Below are positions 15,630 to 22,783 of a DNA stretch of 37,837 nt, in pieces. Under the pieces are notes generated by a model. It ran no database searches, was not told the DNA's origin, and saw only the letters and a program-made list of their open reading frames with translations. The stretch spans positions 1 to 37,837 of the forward strand of contig JAKBZR010000025.1 in NCBI GenBank assembly GCA_021842405.1, given 5' to 3'. A program made the position numbers and the translations under genes. This DNA comes from a bacterium (GTDB taxonomy: Bacteria > Armatimonadota > Chthonomonadetes > Chthonomonadales > JAMCWF01). Every line of letters starts with the position of its first letter. Position 1 is the stretch's first letter.

Positions 15630-16963
15630 CCTTTTCCTCCAATATTCGGCGGTCCGACCTTGCCATAAGCGTATCGGCCGATTGCCTTTTCCAATGCCGC
15701 CCTTGCCGTGAGATAGCCATAGGTTGCAGTGACCTGATTGCTTTCAGCCTGAGCCAGCGATGTGCGCGCATTGCTCAGCTCCAACTGGGTGGAGACACCC
15801 GCCTTATATCGAACTTCCGCTAAACGAAATGCCTCTTGCGCTTGCGTTAATGCGGCGTTAGCGACTTTCAGCCTTGCGTTTGCATCCTGCATATTGAGAT
15901 ATGCCTGGCGATATTCCAGCTCGATGTTTTGAATAACCTGTTGTTTGCTCACAATTTGGGAATTCACGTCAGCGCGTGCCTGACGGAGTTGTGCCTTCGT
16001 CACACCGCCATCAAACAACGGAATTGTAAGCTGCACCGTCGCTTGCCATGTCACGATTCGCGGACTAAAACCGGTTGCATCGGGTGTATAATTAAGCCCC
16101 CAGTTCAAACCCATCGTGGGTAGACTGGATTGCCTGGCGAGCTGAATCCCCTCATTTGCCGCTCGGATCAATACATCGCTTTGGAGCACTTCGGGGCGCT
16201 CTTTTACCGCCTCTTCCATCCCGTTCTGATATGAAGTGGAAACTGGAAGGGTGGTGTTGATTTGTACCAGGTTTACCGGTGTGCTCAAGCTCAGCCCCAG
16301 CACATTGTTGAAACTCGCGTTTGCCAGGCTCACTTGATTTTTAGCCGATAGCAACTGCTGCTGCGCATTGGCCACATCCGTTTCCGCCTGCAGCACATCG
16401 TATTTGGTGCCGGTCCCCGCTTGCAGGTTAGCCTGCGCGATTCTCAGCGTATCCTCCGCATTGTTCAGGCTCTCCTGTGCAACCTGTACCAGTGAATGGG
16501 CTTGTAGCACGCTAAAGTAGGCGTTGTTCACATCCAAAACAAGCTGGTTTTGTTGAGTGTAATAGGACAGCTTGCTTGAAAGCTCAAGCAGCTTGCTTTG
16601 AGTCACTGCGGTATGGATCTCACCCGAAATGTCAACCGGCAAGGTAGCGACCGCGCTGATCTCCCTTTGGGAATCGGGGGTCAGTACGATGGATTGCTGG
16701 CCGATCTTCGCTGTAACCGACTCATTGTATCGGGTATAGGTCAACACCCCATTCAATTTAGGGATATAGTTCGTATACGCCAGTTCCACCTGACCGCCCG
16801 CTTTTTTAACTGCATCCGCTGCTATCTTTAGGCTTTTACTGTTTTGGATCGCAATGGCTATACTTTGATCCAAGGACATCGGCTTGGTCTGTGCCATCGC
16901 CGGTATTGCATTCATACCAATCAACAGGATAGCAGCCACCGACGCACGTCGAAAGAAAGACAT
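15626..16963 (-). CDS. TolC-family outer-membrane efflux protein
   Basis: A 445-residue outer-membrane factor. ATG 16963 begins a signal peptide (MSFFRRASVAAILLIGMNAIPAMAQ). A TTG seven codons upstream is possible but leaves GGAGG inside the gene. Two repeated helical halves are visible: SLDQSIAIAIQNSKSLKIAADAVKKAGGQVELA and, later, ARADVNSQIVSKQQVIQNIELEYRQAYLNMQDANARLKVA. Each includes the Asn/Ala/Gln-rich long helices of the TolC tunnel, and the conserved ARYKAGVS-like motif appears as VRYKAGVSTQLELSNAR. It is the exit duct for the RND pump and adaptor in the same operon. Confidence 0.92.
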   Translation of the reverse strand: MSFFRRASVAAILLIGMNAIPAMAQTKPMSLDQSIAIAIQNSKSLKIAADAVKKAGGQVELAYTNYIPKLNGVLTYTRYNESVTAKIGQQSIVLTPDSQREISAVATLPVDISGEIHTAVTQSKLLELSSKLSYYTQQNQLVLDVNNAYFSVLQAHSLVQVAQESLNNAEDTLRIAQANLQAGTGTKYDVLQAETDVANAQQQLLSAKNQVSLANASFNNVLGLSLSTPVNLVQINTTLPVSTSYQNGMEEAVKERPEVLQSDVLIRAANEGIQLARQSSLPTMGLNWGLNYTPDATGFSPRIVTWQATVQLTIPLFDGGVTKAQLRQARADVNSQIVSKQQVIQNIELEYRQAYLNMQDANARLKVANAALTQAQEAFRLAEVRYKAGVSTQLELSNARTSLAQAESNQVTATYGYLTARAALEKAIGRYAYGKVGPPNIGGKG

Positions 16964-17009
16964 ATTTCCTGTCTTAACCTCCAATTCAGATAATCACTCG
17001 AAAAAAAAT

Positions 17010-17276
17010 CTATGGGATGGTCTCGGAGGATTCAGAGCCGGGTACCTCTTGAGCGCGCTCAATCGTATTGAGCATTAATTGCAGAAAGCGCCGGGCAGTT
17101 TCAATTTTAAACAGGATCAGACCTTGCCCACTCGGGTGTCGCATGATGAGCATTTTATCTCCGGGTTGGAGATTGAGATTATGGCGGGCCTCGGCCGGAA
17201 TCACAATCTGCCCTCGCTCTCCCACCGTTGCAATGGCTATGAGGTCATCGGTAGTGCATTCGTATTGGTCTGACAC
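17010..17276 (-). CDS. AbrB/SpoVT-type swapped-hairpin DNA-binding protein
   Basis: An 88-residue protein starting at GTG 17276, with GGAAGGAA placed 4-6 bases before it. The SpoVT-AbrB motif (VGERGQIVIPAEARHNLNLQPGDKMLIM) occupies the first half and forms a DNA-binding dimer in the family. The C-terminal half (ARRFLQLMLNTIERAQE) is helical. It lies between TetR and TolC on the same strand, so it probably controls the efflux operon and itself. No toxin gene is adjacent, so a MazE-like antitoxin role has no support. A TTG at 17297 is an alternative start. Confidence 0.85.
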   Translation of the reverse strand: MSDQYECTTDDLIAIATVGERGQIVIPAEARHNLNLQPGDKMLIMRHPSGQGLILFKIETARRFLQLMLNTIERAQEVPGSESSETIP

Positions 17277-17310
17277 GATATTCCTTCCCTCAAACAAGCG
17301 TTCAACGAAA

Positions 17311-17330
17311 TAGTATCATACCACATACTA
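17311..17330 (-). promoter_or_regulatory. Extended -10 promoter with overlapping inverted repeat before the AbrB-like gene
   Basis: On the minus strand TGG-TATGAT (-10 at 17315-17320) forms an extended -10 element; the -35 region is weak. The arms TAGTAT and ATACTA, separated by 8 bases, flank and overlap it. This may be the operator for the AbrB-like protein or TetR at an internal promoter driving the abrB-tolC-adaptor-RND-ATPase genes. Confidence 0.4.
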
Positions 17331-17333
17331 ATC

Positions 17334-18005
17334 CTACTTTTCAGAAGTTTCATTCAATTTAAATTGCGGCTGAAACCCCTTCGTGCCCCCGATACCGTGA
17401 AACAACCATCCGAAAATGCGGCATAGATGATCGGCGATATGAGTCGGTGCGTCCTGCTCCGCCCAACTCCTCAGCGCCATAAAGTAGCATTCGGCAATTA
17501 AGCGGGCCATCTCATCGGCCGGCACCTGATCGCTCAGTTCACCTGCCTTTTGGGCTTCTCTTATCAAGGGAAGTCCAACCCGAATTGCCTCCTCCTGAAC
17601 CCGGCGACTTGCCTGATGGAGCTCTTCATTGGTCAAAGTCAGCGCGCAAACGGTTCGCGCTAATTGGCGGCTTGTTGAATCGCGTTTGGCCAGTAATTGC
17701 AGCAGTGAACAAATTTGCATGGCCGGAGAATTGGAGCCGGCAAACTCTTGTAAAACGTCTCCATGAAGCGCACTCTGCAATAACGCCAGTTGATCATCGA
17801 AATAGGCGATAAGAACCCCCTCTTTGTTGGTAAAGTGGGAGAAGAAGGTACCTTTTGCTACGCCAGCTCCTTCGGTGATCATCTCAACGGTAACTTCATC
17901 GTAAGTTAGTTCACTGAGCAGCTCCAGCGCCGAATTGATCAGCTTTTGTTGAGTCTCAAGCCGTTTCCTCTCACGCCGCGTTGGCTTGCCCGCATCTTCA
18001 CTCAT
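17334..18005 (-). CDS. TetR-family transcriptional repressor of the efflux operon
   Basis: A 223-residue TetR/AcrR-type regulator. The N-terminal helix-turn-helix is clear: RRERKRLETQQKLINSALELLSE, then TVEMITEGAGVAKGTFFSHFTNKEGVLIAYF, about residues 12-70. The C-terminal ligand-binding half is divergent, as usual. ATG 18005 follows GAGGG; a TTG at 18020 would lie inside the operator. It heads the operon on the same strand, and a perfect palindrome plus a sigma70-type promoter sit just upstream, so it very likely represses its own transcription and that of the pump. The ligand is unknown. Confidence 0.9.
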   Translation of the reverse strand: MSEDAGKPTRRERKRLETQQKLINSALELLSELTYDEVTVEMITEGAGVAKGTFFSHFTNKEGVLIAYFDDQLALLQSALHGDVLQEFAGSNSPAMQICSLLQLLAKRDSTSRQLARTVCALTLTNEELHQASRRVQEEAIRVGLPLIREAQKAGELSDQVPADEMARLIAECYFMALRSWAEQDAPTHIADHLCRIFGWLFHGIGGTKGFQPQFKLNETSEK

Positions 18006-18019
18006 TAACTCATCCCTCA

Positions 18020-18040
18020 AAATTGACCCTTGGTCAATTT
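18020..18040. promoter_or_regulatory. TetR-type operator palindrome
   Basis: Perfect 9-bp arms AAATTGACC and GGTCAATTT flank a CTT spacer. The site begins about 7 bases downstream of the -10 box and lies 15 bases before the TetR start codon, an ideal position for autorepression. The same TTGACC-N3-GGTCAA core is a common form for TetR/AcrR operators, but binding by this TetR is inferred. Confidence 0.65.
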
Positions 18041-18047
18041 CAATCTC

Positions 18048-18077
18048 ATTCTACTCTTTGGCCGTTGATGTTGTCAA
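18048..18077 (-). promoter_or_regulatory. Sigma70-type promoter of the tetR-efflux operon
   Basis: On the minus strand TTGACA (18072-18077) and TAGAAT (18048-18053) are separated by 18 bases, close to consensus. Predicted initiation falls at the edge of the palindrome at 18020-18040, so a bound repressor would block polymerase. Confidence 0.65.
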
Positions 18078-18129
18078 TTCATCATTACTTTTAGTTTAGC
18101 GAGTTACAGCTTAATCGGTAAATCGCTCG

Positions 18130-18738
18130 TTATTTGAGATGCGAGGTGTCGTTCACGAGAACAATACGAGGATTTGGGCTGATTTCAATGATGCTGAGCG
18201 AGGCATTGCCCAGATGCCAGGCGAAAATGGATCGGGCGGGTCCACCGGCCGCCCAAGCTAAAAAGACGCGTAAACTGGATCCGTGACCCACCACCAGCAC
18301 CGTCCCCTCTTTATGCGTCTCCATAATCAGCCTTCTGACCGCATTTAAGCGAGACCATATCGCCCTCACTTTTTCGCCCCCCGGCGGCCGATTACGGTAG
18401 GGGTCCCTGGCATATCGCCGTAACTCATCCTGGCGGCCCGCCTGCATCAGATCGGTCTCGGTCAGCCCTTCCCATAAGCCGAAATGGGCTTCACGCAGTA
18501 AAGGTGTGAGGAGAATCGGTAAGTTATGGGATTTAGCGATCAGCTCAGCCGACTGCTTCGCCCTCAATAGATCGCTCGAGTAGATGGCGCTGATCGGCTC
18601 CGGATCCAATCGGGCGGCTAACCGCTTGATCTGCTCAATCCCTTCCGCTTCCAGTGGAACATCGGATTGACCTTGTATACGCCCCTCGCGGTTCCAGCTC
18701 GTTACGGCATGGCGCACCAGCAATAACCGCAACTTCAT
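18130..18738 (-). CDS. Histidine phosphatase family protein (phosphoglycerate mutase-like, CobC/GpmB type)
   Basis: A 202-residue cytoplasmic enzyme of the branch-1 histidine phosphatase superfamily. The phospho-acceptor motif is LVRHAVTSWNREGRIQGQSDVPL (His10). The usual RHG is RHA here. The family core continues with IYSSDLLRAKQSAELIA, LREAHFGLWEGLTE, and the second catalytic His in VLVVGHGSSLRVFLAW. This pattern is shared by alpha-ribazole phosphatase, GpmB-like and broad phosphatases, so the substrate cannot be read from sequence. No cobalamin genes are nearby, arguing weakly against CobC. A REP-like cluster lies upstream. Confidence 0.85.
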   Translation of the reverse strand: MKLRLLLVRHAVTSWNREGRIQGQSDVPLEAEGIEQIKRLAARLDPEPISAIYSSDLLRAKQSAELIAKSHNLPILLTPLLREAHFGLWEGLTETDLMQAGRQDELRRYARDPYRNRPPGGEKVRAIWSRLNAVRRLIMETHKEGTVLVVGHGSSLRVFLAWAAGGPARSIFAWHLGNASLSIIEISPNPRIVLVNDTSHLK

Positions 18739-18759
18739 ATCTTATCCTTTCACTTCGTC

Positions 18760-18779
18760 ATTCCCGCGAAAGCGGGAAT
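18760..18779. repeat. REP-like hairpin
   Basis: ATTCCCGC and GCGGGAAT form a perfect 8-bp stem around a GAAA loop, inside the widespread intergenic form CGTCATTCCCGCGAAAGCGG. It lies just upstream of the histidine phosphatase gene. Confidence 0.6.
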
Positions 18780-18822
18780 CCAGTTCTCTGCTTATCGGCA
18801 AGCGGGGATGCTGATGTTCCTC

Positions 18823-18912
18823 TGTCATTGCACGAAGCCGCGAAGCGGGGACGAAGCAATCTCCTCTTGCCGAGAGGGATTGCTTCGCTCCCTTCGGTCG
18901 CTCGCAATGACA
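18823..18912. repeat. Short inverted-end intergenic repeat (TGTCATTGC...GCAATGACA)
   Basis: TGTCATTGC at 18823-18831 is matched by GCAATGACA at 18904-18912, and inner GAAGCAATCTC and GGGATTGCTTC pair as well, making a 90-bp element able to fold on itself. This is the common 'TCATTGCGAGCGAAGC' type of genomic repeat seen in many bacteria and may be a non-autonomous mobile or REP-like unit. Confidence 0.6.
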
Positions 18913-19022
18913 AGACTGCGAAGCATTAGGGTTTCAGATAGATACTCGACTAGATACTGGGTTTCGCTTTGCGGCATCGGATTAAGGGATTCGGAGGGTG
19001 TTAATGGTTGTTCAACCACTTC

Positions 19023-20207
19023 CTATAGTTCATTGCGCTCGATGAGCCCAATCTCCACCCCATCCGGCCTAATTCGGTGAGCGCCAATCTGCATGGAACA
19101 CACCGCGCCGATCCCTTTTACCGGGGTAAATATCCCCGCCCTTCTGGCTCTAAAATCCAGCGATTCAATCAGTCCCAAACCGAGAAAGCTGCCTTCCCGA
19201 TCTAACAGCCCAACCAGCGCATGTTGCAAACGACCAACCGGCGTTATCCGGAATATTTCAAGCCCGCATTGCTGCATCAACTCATCTTTTAATGGTGGGT
19301 GAATGATCATCGCACCGTTCCGATCTATTAATTTGCCTTCCTTCTCCGCATTGGCCATCTCTCGCGTCCGTAAGAGCAGACCAAGCCGTTGCCCTATGAT
19401 TTCAGCATATTCTACTGTAATTCGCAGCGCTCGCGAAATCTGGGTAAGAGCGGCAGGAGGTGCCGGTCGGCCGCGCCCCAGCCAGCTTCCCAATATATCT
19501 ACCCGATTCAACTCCACCGTCCGCATCTCCGCTTCCCTGAAATAATGAGCAAACCGCATCGCCCGCCTTGAGGCACGCAATCCATTTGATTTCGTCTTGA
19601 TACACGCTGGAACCGGCAAGCGGTGGGTTACCGGCAATGAGGCATACTGGCGGCCGACCATAATCGGTTCGCATTCGCCCGAACGCTGCAATATAATAAG
19701 CTGATCCGGTTGCAATAGATCAATTTTCGCACGCTTCAACCTAAGGCCAACCGTACCCAGCACCAACCCGCTGGTATCAACCACGATAAGTTGGGGTTTT
19801 TGTTGCCGCGCATGGCAAGCCATTTGGTGTACCGCTACGAGATGTTCGATGGTTCGGAATGCCGGTGAGGTCGCACCGACGAACGCTGCCGCCGCCGGCC
19901 TTATCGAAGCGATCCCCTCAAACGGCTCCGACAGTAACCCTAACGATACGGTGGACGGCGGCCCCATCTCGGATTGGCCTACATCGGCATCAATTAAAAT
20001 GGTGCGGGCACCCGTCTGTAATGCTTGGAGCAATAACAATGTTGTCAGAGTGGTTTTACCGGTATCCGGCGCCCCCATCAACATCACCAAACCGCCGCTC
20101 TCCACCAGATCCATTACCGTCTGGCGCCACTCCGCGTATTCTGCTAAATCCAATCGCCGAAATCCTCCCACCAACTCGTTGTGCGCATCAACTGGAACCG
20201 TATCCAA
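19023..20207 (-). CDS. Clp1/Grc3-like P-loop polynucleotide kinase-type protein
   Basis: A 394-residue P-loop protein. Walker A is GAPDTGKT (45-52). The Clp1/Grc3 family signature ILIDADVGQSEMGPPSTVSLG follows at about 70-90, and VVDTSGLVLG (about 147-156) matches the family's third motif. Clp1 and Nol9/Grc3 proteins phosphorylate RNA or DNA 5'-hydroxyl ends in eukaryotes and archaea; bacterial members are less studied. The C-terminal part (about 285-394) forms a separate beta-rich domain. No ATG is available and translation probably starts at TTG 20207. It lies 33 bases downstream of RelA/SpoT on the same strand. Confidence 0.75.
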   Translation of the reverse strand: MDTVPVDAHNELVGGFRRLDLAEYAEWRQTVMDLVESGGLVMLMGAPDTGKTTLTTLLLLQALQTGARTILIDADVGQSEMGPPSTVSLGLLSEPFEGIASIRPAAAAFVGATSPAFRTIEHLVAVHQMACHARQQKPQLIVVDTSGLVLGTVGLRLKRAKIDLLQPDQLIILQRSGECEPIMVGRQYASLPVTHRLPVPACIKTKSNGLRASRRAMRFAHYFREAEMRTVELNRVDILGSWLGRGRPAPPAALTQISRALRITVEYAEIIGQRLGLLLRTREMANAEKEGKLIDRNGAMIIHPPLKDELMQQCGLEIFRITPVGRLQHALVGLLDREGSFLGLGLIESLDFRARRAGIFTPVKGIGAVCSMQIGAHRIRPDGVEIGLIERNEL

Positions 20208-20240
20208 CCTGCGGCATTACCAAATTGCAAAGTAGTAGTA

Positions 20241-22595
20241 TTAGGGGCGATCTTCACGACCGACCAGTACCCTTTGAACGTCGAGGACATCGCTCAAGCG
20301 GCGAACCCCGGCCAGCAGGCGGCTTAAATGTTCCATGTCGGCAACTTCAGCCGTCACATTGAGGGTGGCGGTGTGATCGCGATGGGATTGCGTGCGGATT
20401 GCGGTGATATTGGTCTTCATCTCCCCAAAAACGGCTCCGATATCGCCCAGCAGGCCGGTGCGGTCCATAGAGATGATAATTAATTGAATGCCGTAAACCT
20501 GACCCTCTCCACCGCTGAAATCAATTGGCACGATCCGTTCCCTTTCATTGCTCAAAGCCCGCTGTGCGTTCGGGCATTCCCGCCGGTGGAGCGCCATTCC
20601 TCGCCCGCGCGTTACATAGCCCACGATGTCGTCACCCGGGATCGGCATGCAGCAGCGCGAGCGGCGGAACATGACATTATCCACCCCGCCGGCCAGCACT
20701 TTGAGTTTGCTCTCGTCGCTTCTGGCGTCGGAAATCGTGAGCTGCTTGGACGGACCGGTATCGGATGGGCGCAATCGGTTGATCACCGCGGTGGGTGCGA
20801 CGGTGCCATAGCCAATGGCGGCTAAAAGCTCCTCCTCAGTGGAAACATTGAAGTGGGATGCAACGTTGCGAAGCGACTCCTCCTTCAGCAAATCGGCCAG
20901 CAAAATCCCCAGCCGCTCGATCTCCTTCTCCAGCATAGTGCGACCGTGAGCGATAGTTTCGGCCAGGTTCAAGCGGCGAAAGTAGCTCTTGATTTTGCTG
21001 CGGGCATGCGAGGTTTTGGCCAATGCAAGCCAATCCAGGCTGGGGTTGCTGTTAGCGCGGGTAATAATGTCCACAACGTCGCCGTTTTTAAAGTGAGTGC
21101 TCAGCGCAACCATCTTGCCGTTTATTTTTGCCCCGACGCAGTGGTTGCCGACGTCGGAGTGAATGCGGTAGGCAAAGTCAATAGGGGTGGCGCCGGCCGG
21201 AAAGTCGAAAACGTCGCCGCGCGGGCTGAACACAAACACCTGATCCGCGAAAAGATCTTCCGTAACCGAACGGAGAAACTCGACCGAATCCCTGTTATCG
21301 GTCTCCCAATCAAAAAGTTGCTGTCTCAACCAGGCGAGCTTTTGTTCAAATTGATCCTTGGTTTTCGACCCCTCTTTATATTGCCAGTGAGCAGCAACCC
21401 CAAAATCGGCCATTCGGTGCATTTCCCAGGTTCGGATTTGGATTTCCAGCGGGCGGTTGCGCGCTCCCACCACCTTGAGATGGAGTGACTGGTACATGTT
21501 TGATTTCGGCCGGGCGATGTAATCGCTGTACATCCCCTGCAGGGGTTGCCATATCGCGCTGACGATCCCCAAGACCTGGTAGCATTCGGGCCGGGTGTGC
21601 ACAATGATGCGAAGCGCAACCAGATCGTAAATCTCGCTGAAATCCAGCTCCTGCTTGAGCATTTTCTGATAGATGCTGTAGAGATGCTTGGGCCTGCCTT
21701 GAATGAGCGCATCAATGTTTTCCGCTCGCAGGCGCTTTTCCAAAATCTCAATCGCTTCATCCACCTCGGCCTGGCGCTCTCCGCGAGTCGCCGCCACCCG
21801 GGCGGCCACCTCGGCGTACCTTTCAGGCTCCAGGTACTTGAAGGCCAGGTCTTCAAGCGGCCACTTCATCTGCCAGATGCCCAACCGATGCGCCAGTGGC
21901 GCGTATATCTGCAGAGTTTCCATTGCAATTTTGCTTCGCTTGGCTTCCGGCATCACGTCCAGCGTCTGCATATTGTGGAGGCGGTCGGCCAACTTGATGA
22001 CCATCACCCGTAAATCGCTGGCCATCGCCAGGAAAATTTTGCGTAAGTTGTTCGCCTGCCGATTGATCTCTTGCTGGCGCCGCCGGCGATCGGTGTAATC
22101 GGGGGATTGTTGCTCGTCTATGTTACGCTCTGCACCCGGCTCGATGAGATGCAATTTGGTGACTCCATCCACCAAGTATGCAACCTCATCACCGAATTCG
22201 CCGCGAATTTCGTCTAAGTTGACGTTGCAGTCTTCCGCCACATCGTGCAACAAACCGGCAATTAGCGTTGGCACGTCCATATCCAGATCGGCCAGAATCG
22301 AGGCGACCTGAACGGGGTGGGTGACGTATGGCTCACCCGATAAGCGGTGCTGGCCGGCGTGATGAAGCGAGGCGAATCGGTAGGCTTTGTGCAGCGGTTC
22401 GAGATCAAGATCAGGCTGCCGTGATTTTACGCGATCCAACACTGCATGGAAGACCGTATCGGAATCGAGATAAACGATCCCGCCTTCCTCCGAATCCGGG
22501 CCTGCCACCGCCGTCATTTGATCCGGTTGGGAAATGGATTGCTCAGTCATTTGAACCGTTCTCATATCAATCAATGCAGTGCCAATCGCGGTCAT
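20241..22595 (-). CDS. Bifunctional-type (p)ppGpp synthetase/hydrolase (RelA/SpoT homologue)
   Basis: A 784-residue long RSH protein controlling the stringent response. The HD hydrolase domain is complete: His79-His80, HD at 117-118 (LLHDVAED), and KLADRLHNMQTL (about 198-209). The synthetase domain (about 290-405) has YDLVALRIIV, YQSLHLKVVG and EIQIRTWEMHRMADFGVAAHW. The place normally holding RFKD in bifunctional enzymes, or EFDD in RelA, reads MYSD (352-355). TGS (about 435-500), a Cys-pair RIS domain (SRCCMPIPGD) and a C-terminal ACT domain (TGLLGDIGAVFGEMKTNITAI) follow. Start ATG 22595 has AAAGG immediately upstream, so a downstream ATG is possible. Confidence 0.93.
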   Translation of the reverse strand: MTAIGTALIDMRTVQMTEQSISQPDQMTAVAGPDSEEGGIVYLDSDTVFHAVLDRVKSRQPDLDLEPLHKAYRFASLHHAGQHRLSGEPYVTHPVQVASILADLDMDVPTLIAGLLHDVAEDCNVNLDEIRGEFGDEVAYLVDGVTKLHLIEPGAERNIDEQQSPDYTDRRRRQQEINRQANNLRKIFLAMASDLRVMVIKLADRLHNMQTLDVMPEAKRSKIAMETLQIYAPLAHRLGIWQMKWPLEDLAFKYLEPERYAEVAARVAATRGERQAEVDEAIEILEKRLRAENIDALIQGRPKHLYSIYQKMLKQELDFSEIYDLVALRIIVHTRPECYQVLGIVSAIWQPLQGMYSDYIARPKSNMYQSLHLKVVGARNRPLEIQIRTWEMHRMADFGVAAHWQYKEGSKTKDQFEQKLAWLRQQLFDWETDNRDSVEFLRSVTEDLFADQVFVFSPRGDVFDFPAGATPIDFAYRIHSDVGNHCVGAKINGKMVALSTHFKNGDVVDIITRANSNPSLDWLALAKTSHARSKIKSYFRRLNLAETIAHGRTMLEKEIERLGILLADLLKEESLRNVASHFNVSTEEELLAAIGYGTVAPTAVINRLRPSDTGPSKQLTISDARSDESKLKVLAGGVDNVMFRRSRCCMPIPGDDIVGYVTRGRGMALHRRECPNAQRALSNERERIVPIDFSGGEGQVYGIQLIIISMDRTGLLGDIGAVFGEMKTNITAIRTQSHRDHTATLNVTAEVADMEHLSRLLAGVRRLSDVLDVQRVLVGREDRP

Positions 22596-22783
22596 CCTTT
22601 AGCTGTCTGAACCGTGATTGGCATGATTGAAGGATTACTATGATTACTGACTCAGAAGCGCTTTGACACTGAATCAAACGTTGTTTCTCGTAAGTTGGAT
22701 GCCAACCTCCTGCAGGCAGTGATTCAATCCATCCGCTGAATAATCCTTAAATCAAGCAAATCATGGTCGTATTTTGTCGGCGG

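Noticed and set aside
17010-17276. AbrB-like protein as a MazE-type antitoxin
   Set aside because: No toxin-sized gene lies next to it; both neighbours are efflux-operon genes, so a regulatory role is simpler.
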